A stretch of 64,000 bases of DNA, taken from Sitta carolinensis (lineage: Eukaryota > Chordata > Aves > Passeriformes > Sittidae). Within the stretch, counting starts at the first letter, position 1; each line of letters starts with the position of its first letter. The translations under genes and the position numbers were made by a program. A model generated the notes under the pieces. It saw nothing but the letters and a program-made list of their open reading frames with translations. It did not search any database and was not told the origin of the DNA. The stretch is taken from contig CM063283.1 of assembly GCA_032173965.1 (NCBI GenBank), forward strand, positions 109,997,108-110,061,107, given 5' to 3'. Below, in pieces: positions 48,663 to 63,534 of the stretch.

Positions 48663-51600
48663 AAACCTATAACACAAAATATATTTGGAAGAGTATAAAA
48701 CCTCTATCTGTATCCTCATATCAAAACAGCTTCATTAAAAAAAAAACATTAAGTTGAAAACACTATCTCATTTATATATTTTCTATATCGGCTTTTAAGT
48801 ATTGGTATTTATATTGGGTATTTTTAAGTAGGTGCAGTTTTCTAATACACATTTGAGTTTTATATGCTTAAAGAGGTAAAGTTAATGCTTATTTTTAGCT
48901 ATTAAACATTTGTATAGAGAACACAAAATTAAGGACAAGATTCCTGCACAGCATATATACAGTTCCCAAAGATCATTATAAAAAGCTGCTCCAAGGAGAG
49001 TATATTGGGGTGATTTGGCCCAAGTTACAGGTTACAATATTCACCTTTTAAATGCTGCATTGCCAGGTCTGAAATAGCTGGTGTGGGGTTAATTCTGTGT
49101 CCTTGTAGAATTTTAATGCAAAACGAAATGTGAGCTTGGTGAGCCTAGGCAAATACCTTGAAGCATATGAGATTTTTCCAAGCTGCGCCAACTTGTTTTT
49201 TCTGGGTTGTATTTTACGTCAGCTGCACCACATGAAATGTATAAATGCATGGAAAACTATAAATATTGCCAAGACTGATGTGATAATCTGTTCTTCTTGA
49301 CTGTTGTGAACACTTCCTATGTCTTGCATTTCGTTGAAGTGGATATATTTATGGTAAGCCCGGTGATTCGGCACTTCAAAGGTAAAAAGCTCTTTACTCC
49401 CATCCATAGGTAAAAAGGGAAAGAACAAGCAGAGCATTACTTTTTAACTAACTGTAAGCAAAAAAATGCTTCAGAGAGGAGAGGTCTCCATTACCAAGTA
49501 ATGGTAACCAGGGGAGGACATGCAGCTCCCATTTCCAGAGAGCTGCTCTCCAGGGTTTCTCCTGCTGCACAGGACAGAGGTGATCAAAGTGTGCTCACCC
49601 ATAGCAGGTGAACCAGTATTATGGTTTGCCACCTCCAAGAACACCACCCTGCACCCTTCCTCCTCCTCTACTCATGCCAGACCCAGTCCCATTCCTGCCT
49701 GCATGGTCCTGACCCTTTGTTTCTTCTCTTCAGTTCATTCAGCTCCTTTGGTCAGGAAAAAGCTACACTTCTCTTTCTTTTTAATAAGTTATTTTTCTGC
49801 CTGGCGAGGGAACTGTACAATGAGTCCAACAAGCCCTGGAGCTGATGCATTGATGCCTATTCTGAGCCTGGGCTCCTGGCTCCCCTTTCCTAGGGAGCAG
49901 CCATCTCTCACTGCCCTCAACATTGCAGTCCAAAAATCCACAGAGTAACAGGGCAACGCCTGCTGAGCCTGCAGTCTGATGTAGCATGTGGCAATAGTTG
50001 CTTGAGGAATTTAGAAAAGCACTGGTAGTTCCTCCTGAGGATGACCCCCCACCAAAATCTCTCCATACTGGGTATGAAGAAATGCGTCTCAGCAGGCTTG
50101 GTCTTGGGGACACCTGTGACAGCACAGTACCTGAGGTGTCAAAGCACCTGGCCGCCAAATGAGGAAAAAATCCCAGACAGATCCCAGACTGTAAATCTTT
50201 CAGCCAGCAGCTCCAAGGAGAAAAGTGTCCTTTGCTCCCCTAGCTGGTGAATGAAGGAAAAGTCTGAAAGCAGAAACCTCACATGGGCAAAATGCAGCGG
50301 GCTGGGAGCACTTGGGAAACATCACAGCTCCCAAAGGATGGCAGCAGGGTACAGAAACCTCCTGGGGTGGAAGAGTTTCTTTCTAAGTAGTGGTAAGCCC
50401 ATGCAAGCTTCCCACACACACTAAATCCTGGAAGAACTGGCCTCTGGGAAGGTGGACACGAGTAGCAAAGGACCTGCTGTGCTTTGATGTGTGGAAGATG
50501 GGGAGATGCACGTGGATGATGTGTAGAAGTTGCATTCACCTGCTGGGCATCCACACATGGAAAGTGTGAATTTAACTCAGACTGTTGCTGAAGGTGTTCC
50601 TGGTATTCATTTGTACAGAGTGGCTATGCTTTCCCAAGCTGATCCTTCTTCTCCTTTTCTCCCCTCTTAAAAGCTTTTTTCCTTGCTTTTGAGAGGGGAA
50701 GAGCTGCTTATTCAGGATACAGTAGAAGGAGCATCTGCCTGCAAGGCTCAGCTTGTGGAGATTAGATGGATTCTTCTTAGAAGGAACTCTCATGTTTGAC
50801 ATGGTCAGGTGCTGCCTCCCACAATTTGCTGCACAATTGTGTCCTCCTACACATGTGGGGCCTGACAGTTGTTCTTCACCTTTATGAATTTAATTTGATT
50901 TACCATGTGCCAAGTTCAACAAGAGCTTCATAGATTCTTTTTTGCTGAGGATTTTTGATACCACATCAGACAGATGTCTATTGGGTGTGGAGAGTCAAGC
51001 CCTTGGGAAAATAATAGATCAATGATTCCTCAGGAATCATCCAGCCTTTGTTTCTGCTTTTCTTTGTTGACTTCTGAAGAGAGCAAAATATGGAGGAAAA
51101 TTATGGTAATATATAAATGCTGCCCAATAAATGTTTGATATGGTGTTTTGCAAACCTTGCACAGCTTTTCAAGACTGCTAGATACTCTACTACTGCTATC
51201 TGGGAAAATTTAGGTTTTCTTCATTATTTCAGTATTACCTCACTACTTCATTATTACTTCACAGTATTACATTGGAATAAACCTGAATGCATGTATACCA
51301 AAGATCAGAAATCAGATGGTTGGCACTGACTCAGAGAGTTTTCAGTACCAATTTACTCTTAGAATGAAAGTTTACGATTTCATGCTTTGCTCTTTTCATT
51401 GTCCCAGAAGGAATTGTGATCAGTCACCCTCCTAGTTCATTAAGAAACACGCAAAATCCCTTCCACTGAACATTCATTTATTTCCCTCTTACTAATGTGA
51501 CCCTTTAAAAAGTGCTGAAATCTAGAAAGCAGGAAAAACATAATATTAAATTTTAAGCCATTCATACCAACCCTGTAAGAAATGTTTTGTGTATCCAAAC

Positions 51601-52104
51601 TTATACATCTAAATTTTCAGACTGGTGTTCATTAGTGGTTTCAAAGGCCCCACTTTCTTTGGCCTGGACTTCAAAAGATACAGTCTGGGCACAATTTTTG
51701 GGACTAAGCAGGACACCTTGAGTCCTTAACTCTTCCTGTTGAAGTCAGTGGATGGCATAAGTGCTTTGTCCCCTTTGCAAGCAGGACGAAAGATGAGTGT
51801 CTTCCACACGAGGCAAGTCAAGAAGTCCTTCTCAAACACCAGTTATTGGGTATGAAAAGACCAGGTGGTAAATTCATCCCCACCAACATGATTCTTGAAG
51901 GGAAATGTGCAATGCTCCTTTGGATGAGACATACATGAATTCACTAGATTCAATAGCTCAAACACCTTCTCCCAGTGCTCGCTCTGCTCTCTTCCAGTTG
52001 GCTCCTTCAGCACAGCTTTGCAGCAAGCCAGATATTTCATTTACAACACAGAGGTGTATGCCTGAACATATTTGCAGGCCAGGAGGGGATTTTGGCTGGA
52101 GATA

Positions 52105-52129
52105 TTTTTTTTATTTTTTTTTTTTTTTT
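52105..52129. repeat. Poly-T tract
   Basis: Eight T, one A, then seventeen T. Confidence 0.85.
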
Positions 52130-54618
52130 GGAAGAAGGAGTTAGAAAATTCCTGCCTGGAGTTGGCAGTGGTGGCTTGGTATGGGTTAAGGTGCCAATTC
52201 AGCTGTGCCCAGCCTCTGACAGGTGTGGGCAAGTGCTTTGCTGAGAGGGTTTCTGGGTCACCTCTGAGGTGTGCCCTGCTTGTAAAGAGACTGGGTATGT
52301 CCCTGGAAAAACTGGGGATGCATTCGAGCTGCTAAAGGTATGAAACAAAGCATCTGATTGAAGTGAAAGTGCCAGAATGAGAAAGGATTGTGTTTTTCAG
52401 AAATCATTTTTTTCTCTGTCCTGAATGTTTTTGGGTTTTGTTGTGGGTTTTTTTCCTTTTCCTTAAACTGTATAGGAAACAAGAGAAGAGTGATGACTTT
52501 TTTGCTGATGTGAAGTTCAGCTTGTGGATGAAAAGCTGGCCCAGGTTTCAGCTTTCACAGCAGGTTTGAGAAGTCTGTATCTCATGCTATTAAAAGTGAC
52601 TGAATCTTGGAGTTTTATCTCAATTTCACATAAATTTGAATAATCCAGAAATTTAAATCAAGTTGCAACAAAAATTTAAAGAGATTTTTGATTCATGGGA
52701 AGTTCTGTTTATAGAGTCACTTCCAAGCAGATTCCAGCTCAAGTTATTCAACTCTCATTTTTCAATATTTTAGTATTTTTTGAGAGATTCTCCCTGCTTG
52801 TTTCTTAGTTAATAATAGCCTTTCCAGTGAAGACCCAGCTGAGGATGTTGTAGACCCACAAGTAGCACCAGAATATTTGAGGGCTTTCAAACCTAGACTT
52901 CTGTCCTGGCTTATATGCAGAACAGAGGTCTGGATTCAAATCTCAAGCAATCTAGAAGTCCTGAGGTGCCCATAATTATGGTCTGGATTTGTGCTGAATT
53001 CAGTTTTACAGGAACAGTAAATGAACTAAAGCATGGAAGTGAAGTATTACCAAAATCAACTTTCAGGAAGCCACTATTAGCCTCTTCTGTGAACGGAGCC
53101 AAAGAAAGAGATGTATTTTAAACTACCATCACTTTTCCCTTCTTTTTATCCATCCCATCATTCTCTTATAATCTCTCTAAACTTATATATGACTCAAAAT
53201 AATCTTTGGTAAACATAGTCATATTCTTTTCATCAATATTTTATTTTGAAACATGGTAAAGAGTTGTGTTGCACAATAAAAAATGTCTCACTCTAAACAT
53301 CATTTTCTAATGGGCTTTTTTATGTCCCATAAAATCTGCTAATTTTTACTTGTCCTCTCTTGTCAATGAAACAAACTATTATTTCTTTCTTCAGAACCAA
53401 ACTGCAAACAAGAATGTCTGGAATATCAAGAGTAATGATGTACAAAGTCCCTTCTGGCCCCAGCTTCTATTGAAAAATAATTGGATGAATTGGTGATGCT
53501 TACATTTCATCTAACCTGCCACTGTGAGTAATTCAATGGTGCCTTCTTGGCCAAAGTTCAGCCATTTAAGCACTTGGTGCAAATCTGTTTGGATGGACTG
53601 GGGGTAGGAACGTGACAGATAACAGCAGAGTAGGAGTGAAAGCTCTTTGGAATCATGTTGCATATGTTGTCACAGCATCTAACCCTGTGCAAGCAGCATC
53701 CTGGTTGTGACTTCAAGTTTCTTCCACAGTGTGAGTTACAAATGATGGGGATGTTAACCATAAAAGTCAAGCTGGCCTGGATACAAGCTGCAGTGTGATG
53801 GGCACGGGAATTCAGATGGTGGAATAGGCCCTTGTGTGGTATAAATTATTGTGGTACCATGTGATGCCAGTGGAGTTATGATTTACCCAAAGAACTGCCT
53901 CTTTGCCTTGCCAAGAAATCATTATATGGGCTGTCACCTCTCAGAATGGATTAATGAACCAGAACAAAATAGATGCCAGCTTTCCAATGCTCTTATTTGG
54001 GTCATAATTTGCTGCAAAATTTTAATAGGAAACAATTCATAGAAAAATTATTTTGTTTTCTTCCAAATCTCTCAGACAGTAATTTGAAAACGTGTGTTTC
54101 TTTTCCTTTTTTCTTAGCTCATTTGTTTTCAGTAACTTTTTCTTCTGTTCCTTTTCCTGCCTTGTTGTTGATGGGTTTTAGAAGATTTTGTCATATTTCC
54201 CCAGACTTATAGACCATCAGAGAAGAAAGAGCTTTGGGAGAGGACAGATGCTCCAGGGAGGTGGTCACAGTGAGGTGAGAGCAGGGTTGGTTGATGCTTT
54301 GAGGTGGGGACTGCTGGGATCCCTGGTGGGGTCTTTATTCCAAACCCCTTTAACAGCCAGCTCTTGGGCTGGTTTCTCCTGGGTCTGGCAGTCCAGGCTG
54401 CAACCTGTGAGGGAGAGAGAGGGAATCACAAACAGCAGCAGTTCCCCAGGCCTCCCCACTGCATGATGGAGAGGGTGAACTTCAGAAGGAGTGTGACTTT
54501 TTCCTCCTACTCTTTAAAGAGAAGATAAAGGTGAAGAACCATGTGTTAGGTGGAACCAGCTCCTTGTTTGTCTTGAGCAGGCACTTGCTTCCATGTGAAT
54601 AGCTGCATTTGAACAAAT

Positions 54619-54643
54619 CTTTTTTTTTTTTTTTTCTTTTTTT
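54619..54643. repeat. Poly-T tract
   Basis: A run of T with one C interruption. Confidence 0.85.
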
Positions 54644-55278
54644 GTTAGCTCAAAGTTTGTTTATTTTTTAACAAACTTTCCCACAATGAAGTATCCCATG
54701 GTGACAGCACATCAGCCAGCAAGTGCACCCCTCAAGGGATGTGAGGCACCAAGCTTTGCCTGTTCATGCCTAAGGCGTGCATGCAAGGCTGACAGACACA
54801 GCCTGGTATGTGCTTTCTCAGGGCAGTCTGAAAAGAGGGGGCTTGACTTCACCCTGGCAGTATGGTAGCTACAAAAAGGGAAGTGGGAGGGCTGGAAAGG
54901 ATAAGTCTTGATTGGAGTGGAGCCTTCTCAGACAGTCCCATGACTTCATATGAACTTGTCACACGCCGAGTCATTATTTTGGACAGAAACACAGCCCAGG
55001 CAAAGTCGTGGTCTGAGCTCTAGACACTACTGCAACACACACAAATGGGTGTATGAACTTCTCTCTCTACCCAAATAAATGAATACATAAATCCAACACA
55101 CGCACACACAAACTGTTAACCCCAGTGGTTCAGACTGGGTAATGCAGGAATTAACTAGAAGGATCTCTGGTCATTTTATGGTGCTCCTCATCATGCACAG
55201 GAATTGAAATAATTTTCCTGTTCTGGTAACTTCTAACATAGAGGAGATCTCACATTCTATGTGACCTCAAATGGAATT

Positions 55279-55670
55279 AGAATCATAAAATAGCAGGTTG
55301 GAAAGCACCTCAAGGATCTCTGGTCAAACCTCTCTGGGTAAAAGCACAATCTAGACAAGATGGCCCAGCAGCCTCCCGAGCTGCATCTTGAAAGTGTTCA
55401 ATTCACCACTTCCCGGGACAGATTATTCTAATGGCTGATTGCTCACATTGTAGTAATTCTTCTCTTGTTTGTAATCAAAAAGTCTCCAGGAGTAACTTGT
55501 ACCCATTACCCCTTGGTCTCTTGGAAAATGGGGTTCTCATCTTCTTTGTAGCCACCCTTTAAATACTGGAACAAAATACCTAATGGGTGCTGCCTTTCAG
55601 TAATGAACTGCATTCTGACTAATTGAGGTTCTTCTGTCCTTTCTTCATCTCTTGTTCCCTTCACTTAGTT
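55279..55670 (-). mobile_element. CR1 LINE 3' fragment (older subfamily)
   Basis: GAATCATAAAATAGCAGGTT, AAGCACCTCAAGGATCTCTG, CGAGCTGCATCTTGAAAGTG, CCACTTCCCGGGACAGATTA, AGGAGTAACTTGTACCCATT and TCATCTTCTTTGTAGCCACC, in this order, are an antisense CR1 3' region. It is diverged from the copies at 27.5 and 63 kb and belongs to another subfamily. Confidence 0.88.
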
Positions 55671-58600
55671 GCAAAAACACTTTCTGTTAAAGGCTCTTTC
55701 CCTGCAAGTTGTCTATGGACGCCTTCCAGATAATAATCTAGGAAACATCTTGAGATATCCTCAAATCACATGATTAGATGGATTTCTGAGGGATTGGGGA
55801 TGATCTTTTCCTCAGGAAGAGACAAGAATTTTATCAAAACAGGGTAACTTCAAGGGCTGACCTATTCGGTGCTGAGGAGCTCCCAGAAGAGGAGATTGTC
55901 CCACTGTTAGAAGAAGGGTGTAAAAGGATGTGTAAAGGTAGCAGCCAGGTGTTTTATGTTCTTGTTTGTTCTGTATGGGAGCTGTAAAGAAATGGGATAG
56001 TGTGTCTTGGCACAGAATGAATAAGGAAGCTGAAAATGTGATTTTGGGGTGGGGAAAAGAGCTCGCAACAATGAGGTTGTAAAAACAACTCCCATAAAAT
56101 ATATCTTGGTCAAGTTCAGTTCTGCTTTTTATGAAATTAGAGAGAGCTGATCTTACAAAAACAAGTGCTTGTTGAGGTTGCTGTTGTATGGAATTGGCGT
56201 GTGCTGTTTTTCTAGCAGACTCTCTTCACTGTCATCAGAGTGCAATTTCTCTAGAGTCGCTGTGGGATGCAACAGATTTCTTGGAAAAGAAGGCTGTGTT
56301 GACACCCACAGGCTAGTAATGTTTTCACAAGAAGGAACATGACTTTACATTTGACTCTCTTGAAAAGAGATTAGCAACACTGTGATTTATAAGAATTGCC
56401 AGGATTTGAGGTTGCTTTTTCTCCCCTCTCTCTGAATCTAAGCTCCAGCAGGTAGGTGTTAAGTGAGTGAAGCATTTCTGGCAAGATTTATGTGCCCATA
56501 CAGTAGAATAGGAGTGAAATCTGACAGTCTAAAGGAGGGGGAGCAACTGACAAATAGAGGGGGTGGAAAAGGCAGATTGGCTTGGATTTTTTCTTTCCTT
56601 TTCCTTTGCAGTCAAAACCCTTTGAGACTCTTCACTCTTAGGTTGAAAATTTCCTTTGCACAGACATTTCCCTCCCTTGTCCTTTTGTTCTAGCGGTAAA
56701 TATGGGTTCACAGCATGTACATGGAAAGCAGACACAGCCAAGGCTGAGTCTCCCTGAAATAATGTCTTTCCTAGAAACAGATGACAGGCATTTTCCCTAG
56801 AAATGAGATATCTCCAGTGATGAAGTTCTCTTAGCAGAAAGAAGCCCTTTCTCACCATGGAGCCTTGCAGTTAAGTAAACAGTACTAAAAGACAGTGTGT
56901 CCTTATACAGGAGGGTGTTCCAGCCTAAATAGCAACAAAAGCCTTTGCTTTTCAGAAAGATCTACCACCACCCTCTTTGGTTGTGTGCATCAAATGGGTG
57001 CTGAACAGCACATGATTGCTTTTGCAGGACTGTGGTGGTCAGCACTTCCAGGACTTCTTGGCTGTTAGACAGGGAGAAATCTAGAGGTGTAAGATAGTTG
57101 ATATAGTTTGTAAAATCCCCAGAAGCTCAACACTTGATGAATAACAGATTACAAAACCCAAAATGAGCAGGAATAGTTCCATTAGCCCCACGATTTCTAC
57201 TGAGCAATACTACAGGAATACAAAATAGGAATATAGTTCAGATGATAATGGCATTCTTCTGGATGCAAAAAGGAACATTTTTCAAAGACTAAACTACTGA
57301 ATATATAGTTAAATATCAGAATTTTAAGTTTATTTCTGAAACTGCTTCTGAAAGCCATTCTGAACCATGGGTGAAAATAGAGAGGGAAAAAGCCACATTT
57401 GCTAATTGAGTCTTGTTTTCATAGCCCATGGAAAAACATTGACACATGGGTAATGGATAATCTACTATCTGAACAAAATCCAAATGTGCAGTAATGCCTA
57501 GGTTCTAACAAATTTGGAGTGTTCATCGGCCACAGAAACCCATCACCTAACTCACCAGAAATTTAATAAATATAAAGGAATTCACAGGAAACACTTTGAT
57601 TCATGCGGTCTCTAATGATGAAGGTACATCACAAAGAAATTTGCCACCAGCCCTAAAAAAAACCACTGCCACAGCCTGTGTGTTTGTGAGGTGACTGGAG
57701 TGACCTCCTGCTTGGGACTACTTCTGAGAAAAACAGTGAGTACAATTCATCTGGAATCTTCTGTATTTCTCCTTGAAGGTTTTGAAAACACCCTGCTCTT
57801 CAGCAAGAACAACTTGAGATTTTTTGAAGCTTCACTGGAAAATGAGAAAGACTATAAAAAAAATGTGGTTTTCCTGAACTGCCAATCACCTAAGGATTAA
57901 GCATTGATGTGAAATGGAGAAGATATCAAGACCAAGTTCTGATAAAACTGACTGGTCATTCAATGAAACATCATCAGTGGGAGACCATGAACTTGTTCCA
58001 TCCTAGAAGATGATTGCTGTTATGTCTCTCTGGAGGATAATGTGTCCAGGCTCAGTTTTGCTATGTCAGTGACCTAACCACTTGTGTCTTGGCTAAACTG
58101 AGCTGTTCTCCTTCTTTGGATGCAAACACTTTTTCTGATGAAAGCCTAAGCAAAACTGGTTTGTTTCTAAAAAAGATTTATGTTCTAACAAATCAACATC
58201 TTCCAATTAAAAAAAAAAAAGTGTGTATCACTGGAAAATTCCCATTTAGCACTACTGATGAGTAAAAAGTTTTGCTTTACAGATGGAGTTAATAATAGTT
58301 TATAAGCTAAAATGAAAAAGATTTTGGGTGAGCTTCCTAAAGAGGAAGTGAGTCACTGTCTCGGCAGGAAAATGTTCCAGATAGGCAGGGCTGGACAAGT
58401 TACAAAACACCCCCCAACTGTGTGGAGTCACAGGGAGTGGACCAGGGATTATTGCATCCCCGATTGCAGAAACCCAGTAATTAGTAGGGGGGCCTTGAAT
58501 ACCCCCAACCCATGTGTCTCTAGGTATGGTTTCTCCCCTCTCCCAGGCTCAGAGCAGCTAAACTGAGTCATCCCAGGGAAGGCGTAATAGCTAAGGAAGA

Positions 58601-61600
58601 AGCAGGTGTTGCAGATGGGTGGGTGATTCAGTGGATGGTGTTATTCCTACTGAGTCAATGCTAAAGCAGTTTGTAAGCAGGAAGTTGGGGACACTGTGTG
58701 GCTACAAGATCTGCTTTCTAAATCCAGTGACATTCAAGGAGTCTGCGGTTCCCTCAGTATGCTTTCCACAGGGTGAGTTACTTTTAGTTGTTCTTGGGCA
58801 CAGCATTTTCAAAAGCAAAAAACCAGAGAGGCACTTTTAAGGTGTCTGACAGTGGGATTTACAATCTGGAGAGTTCAGGTCAGTTTTGATCATGGTATTT
58901 CTACATTAAGTAGGCATTTTTGGAAAACAGAGTCCTGTATTTTTGAGACTGACTTTGCAACCCTCCCACAGGTTCCTGGAGTGTCTGGGTTGAACCTTTA
59001 CATGGAATTCATTTCAATGAGAGCACTGTATATTTTGTATTTGGCAGAGCACCAGGAATGGTTCTGGCACTTCTCAGGTGTACTTAGTGACCATGAAAAG
59101 CAAGTTCTCCATGGCCACCATGTCCTTTGAGGTGCCAATATTGTCTTTCAGAAGAAAGGTGGAGCTGCTGCATCTCCTTTGACTTGCTCAACTCATTGCA
59201 AATGTTAGAGAACATGTCCTGTAATATTCTAAAGTTCTCAAGTAATTTAACTTTTCAGGGAAGAGATGATATTTCACTTTCTCCATGTGTGTACGCAAGT
59301 CAAAATTGCACACCTTGTACAGCACAGAGGAGAAGATTTAGACCTTCAAAGTCACTGCTGTTTCCTCTGTCCTTTTTGCATTTGGGTGTCTATTTTCTCT
59401 TGCTGGAAGCATCACAGGTTTGGAAGGTGGGTTATTTTTCCTTCCACTCTTCAGTAATTCAGCACTCAGTCCTTCCATTTCCTTTTACTCCATGGATTTT
59501 CCACTTGGTTCTTTAAAATTTGATAGCATCTTTCTCTCCAGTAAACAAAAGGGGAAATGAAAATATAATTATTGAATCCCATAAGAACATCCACAAGCTC
59601 TGGTCCACATGGTGCCTGGGAGGACAGCAGGTACTTCTGTGCATCTCTGCAACGTGATGAAATGGTCCAAAGATCTGGGTTGGCAGAGGTGGCCTTCCAA
59701 TTTCTTGTGCAGAGAGCAATTTCTGGGGGGAAACACACTTTCTGGGACACAAACTAACTTAGCCAACTCTGAGGCTGAGGAAAACGAAATGGGCAACTTT
59801 CCTTAACTCATGCTTGACATTTGTACTTACTGCTTTTCACCTATTTTATCAAGCACTGCTCTTGGGGTTTACTGGCTGAGCTTTTCACCCATTTCTCCTC
59901 TGCCATCTCCTTTTCCTTCATTGAGGTCTGTGTGCCCACAGGAGCTCAGTGAAGTAAGATTTAGAGAGCAGATTTCAGATGGGCTTAATTTCTGGAGTGC
60001 AGTAATGACATACAGTTATTGTTGCTTGCTTATTATTGTTTTTTTCTAAATAGCTATTTTTTGCTCTCAAAGGATTTAATTCTGTTTTTACTAAGAACAA
60101 AATCATCCAAATTGTTATGTAGGGAAAACTCACTTCACAAGATAATAGGGTAAATCTTGATGTTATGTTTCTTTTTAAAATTATATAGTTTTTAAAAAAC
60201 ATACTGTTTCTAAAGCTGAAATGCTACAAACTCCACTGTTTAAGCACTGGCCTGAATGCATTTGCCTCATTACCTTTATTCTTTTTCTTTGCATAGGTAA
60301 TTTGTTCAACATTATGGAGAAAATCTGTGTTAAAGCCTGAAACAAAACCAGTTCCTCCTGAATGTTTTGGTCACAGCATCTGCTGCACAAACAGCAGCCA
60401 CATCCCAGTCCAGCCCAGTGCCCATAAAAATGATAGTGATGAGAGCAGCTAAAGCAGGACTATCAGCACCCAGAACTTTCCCACTACCTTTTGCTTCATC
60501 ATTTTCATCACAGCCTTTCTTTCCTAAATAAGGATATACTAAATTTTTATTTCTAGAGAAGAATTTAGGCAAAATCCACAACTTTAAATAGGAATTAAGT
60601 CCAGTTATGCTACGTCTTCCCCATCTCTTTATGACATGCAAGTCAAACTTTGGATGGGATCCCATCTCCTTCACTTCTTGCCCTCTTTCGAAACAAATCT
60701 GAGTTGAACGACTTGGCTTGTATTTATATCAGTTATTATTCAGAGAATAAAATGAAGAATAACAGCATCTATCAATTAATTTTTCCTCTTCCACATCCCA
60801 GCACTGTTTTCCAAGTGAAAGCAATGAATACAATCTTTGCTTTCATAAGGCTTCTCTGGTAAAAGTGTTCCACAATTGCTTCCTACTGAATTGAGCCCCA
60901 GTTTCTTTACTGAACACCTTTACTAGCCAGGTACAAGCAGCAGAGTTGTCACTGAGAATTAGACAGGAAAGTAAACTCTAATGAAGTGATAAATCATTAT
61001 TTTTTTGCTTGTAGAAATCTCATGATCCTTCCTGTTTCCCTTAAAATGTCAATAATTCTATACATCTTTTTGTTACAGGTCAGGATTCAAAGATTTAAAA
61101 AAAAAAAAAAAGAAAAAAGAGAAGACTACTGTTATTTTGTACTACATATTAGTCTGCTGGACTTGACAACCTGTTTTTGATGTCCTAGCTTTCAAGCCCT
61201 TTGAAGCACTAGAAACACTGCTGAAGAGTTGGAAGAAAGAAACTAAGGCACTGATTGAAAAAAATACAGAAGAACTTGGCTGATCATTACTATATTTTTT
61301 ACTTTAAACCATAGTGAGATAAACAGTAAACAAAAGCCCAGTGAGCAATCTGAGTCAGCAGGGGAGGAAAAATAATATAAAAGAGATTTTTGTTCCCAGA
61401 GCAGGGAGCAGCTTTAGGTCCTGGATGAGAAATGTCCAGCACAGTGGGGCTCTGACCCTGACTCTGCATCTCTTTAATGCTGTGACAATGTAGATATAAG
61501 AACCTGTCTCCTAAACAGGTAACTGCAACAGGGCTGGTGAGAAAGAAATATCCTCAAAAGCAGGATCTCTTCCTTGTTCCCATCCCCAGAGAGAATCAGT

Positions 61601-63074
61601 GACCCCCAACTTTTACCTGGATTCCTCATGGGGGTACAAAGAAATGGTTCCCATTTCCTAGGCCCTAAAAAGCAGCTCCTTGTGGGCAGCACAGAGAAGA
61701 TGTGCTGCAGATTTCCAGAGAAGAGGTGTGGCCCATGGGAGAGCCTCAGGAATAGACACCCCTACTTTGGATATCTGGACTAAGCCAGACTCCAAGATCT
61801 CTTCTACAGTGCTGTGTCTGCTTTGGCATCCTCTTCAAAACGAATGTGACCAACCAGAGAGAGTTCAAAAAGCCTTGGATATGTGGAAAAATTTGCTTCA
61901 CAAAGGCAGAGTTGAAGCTCTGTGTGTTTAACTTACTGATGAAGTCAGCAGATGGCTTGCTCATAGTTTATTAGCTTTTATGTTAAGAGAAGGTATTTGA
62001 TAGTGAAAGGTGATGTAAGCAAGGCTGGACTTTTTATTTTTTTCTCGAGGAACAGATTTTACTATAAACAGAAGTTACTTGGCTCGGGAGAGTTCATTCA
62101 CTTAAGAGGGAACAGCAATTCCCTTAGGGGAATTAAGGGATTGAGTGGGTGAAAAACTGCAGATGATGGTGATGGTAACTCCTGGCCTTGAAGCTTGACT
62201 GTTCCATAAAACTTCTGGGTGGAGGGATCATAACAGAATGCACCATGGGATTTCAGAGATGTGCATAAAATCCTACCTCAGCATTCTCTCCATGTGTCTG
62301 GAACAAGCCCTGTGCTGTCCCACGCATTCAGATCTGCCTTAAGAACATTAAACTGGTCACAAAGCTAAATGACAACGTAAGGGAGCAAGGGAGGGGTGGC
62401 TGGTGGTGTGTAAAGGGTATTTGAGATCCTTACAAGTGATTGTGAGCAGGAGATAAACAACTCACTTCTTAATCACAGCGTGGCACACTCAGAGGAAATG
62501 CAAATGTCATTGCAGAATAACAAGTCATCTGACAGCACAGAGTAACCTGCTTGTAGGGCTTTCAAAGGTTAGTTCAAAGCTTGCAGTCAGAATGTTATCA
62601 GGATCTCAAGTTTCAATACTTGTTTTAAGCCATGACGTTAAAAAACCCTCAAAACATTTTTAAGGTGGAGTTTGAGCAGGTTTTTGAAGATAATTCTGGG
62701 ATGTAGTCACCTGTGGAGTCACCTGAGGAGGGAGCACGGTGGTTCAAGAGGTCTTTTCCCATTCCTTACATCCAAAATTTAATAATTAAATAAATAAAGA
62801 GGATTGTTATGCAAGGGGGCATCAAGCTGATAAAAAGACATGCCAAACCCCAAGATTTTACAAGAATTGGAGCTAATCCGTATTTCTAGGTCTTCTCCAT
62901 GTCTGTGCAAACTGGAGTTACAACTTGTACACTGAGCAGCGCTGATTTCACCTTGCTCCCCAGCTGGAAGGAGCTCAGAAGGTTGGACCCATGAATGGGG
63001 CAGTGCCACCACCCTGCTGTGCCAGCTGGCTGCCCCAAACCATTGAGGACCAAAGTCCTGTGTCCAGCTCGGGC
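55671..63074. other. Intergenic DNA, no gene recognised
   Basis: AT-rich. A-run at 61097-61111 (followed by AGAAAAAAGAG) and a shorter A-run near 58208-58220. ORFs of up to 129 codons lack family signatures. No RNA gene recognised. Confidence 0.5.
61097..61111. repeat. Poly-A run
   Basis: A run of 15 A, followed by a purine-rich stretch. No retroposon body recognised. Confidence 0.8.
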
Positions 63075-63534
63075 CCCCCACTTCAAGAACAACATTTTGG
63101 TGCTGAAGGGAGTCCAGAGGAGGGCAGTGAAGTTGGCGAACGGTCTGGAGCTCAAGTCCTAGGGGAGCTGGTGGTGTTTAGCCTGGAGAAAGGGGGTTCA
63201 GGAGAGACCTTGTCACTCTCTACAGCTCCCTGAAAGGAGGTTGTGGCCAGGTGGGGGTTGGTCTCTTCTCCCAGGTGACAAGTGTCAGGACAAGAGGACA
63301 TGGTCTTAAGCTGTGCCAGGGAAGGTTTAGGTTGGACATCTGGAAGAATTTTTTTCACAGAAGGGATGATTAGAAATCAGAAAGGGCTGCCCAGGGAGGT
63401 GATGCAGTCACCATCCCTGGAGGTGTTTACAGAAAACCGGAGGTGGCACCCGGTGTCTGGGTGACACGTGGGCATCGGTCACAGGTTGGACTGGATGATC
63501 TCAGAGATCTTTTCCAACCTAATTGATTCTGTGA
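63075..63534 (+). mobile_element. CR1 LINE 3' end, 5' truncated
   Basis: The plus strand reads GTGCTGAAGGGAGTCCAGAGGAGGGCAGTGAAG, then CTGGAGCTCAAGTCCTAGGG, TTTAGCCTGGAGAAAGGGGG, GTGGCCAGGTGGGGGTTGGT, GCTGCCCAGGGAGGTGATGC and GGTTGGACTGGATGATCTCA. It ends with TTTTCCAACCTAATTGATTCTGTG. This is the C-terminal reverse-transcriptase region plus 3' UTR of an avian CR1, ending in the ATTCTGTG terminal motif. A stop interrupts the old frame, so it is inactive. It is better preserved than the other copies here. Confidence 0.95.

Larger units (their letters stand above)
48663..55278. other. Intergenic DNA, no gene recognised
   Basis: AT-rich with T runs at 52105-52129 and 54619-54643. Phrases such as GTTGAAGTCAGTGGATGGC near 51738-51756 resemble old LINE debris but are too short to call. 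A 142-codon frame at 49520-49948 lacks domains. Confidence 0.5.
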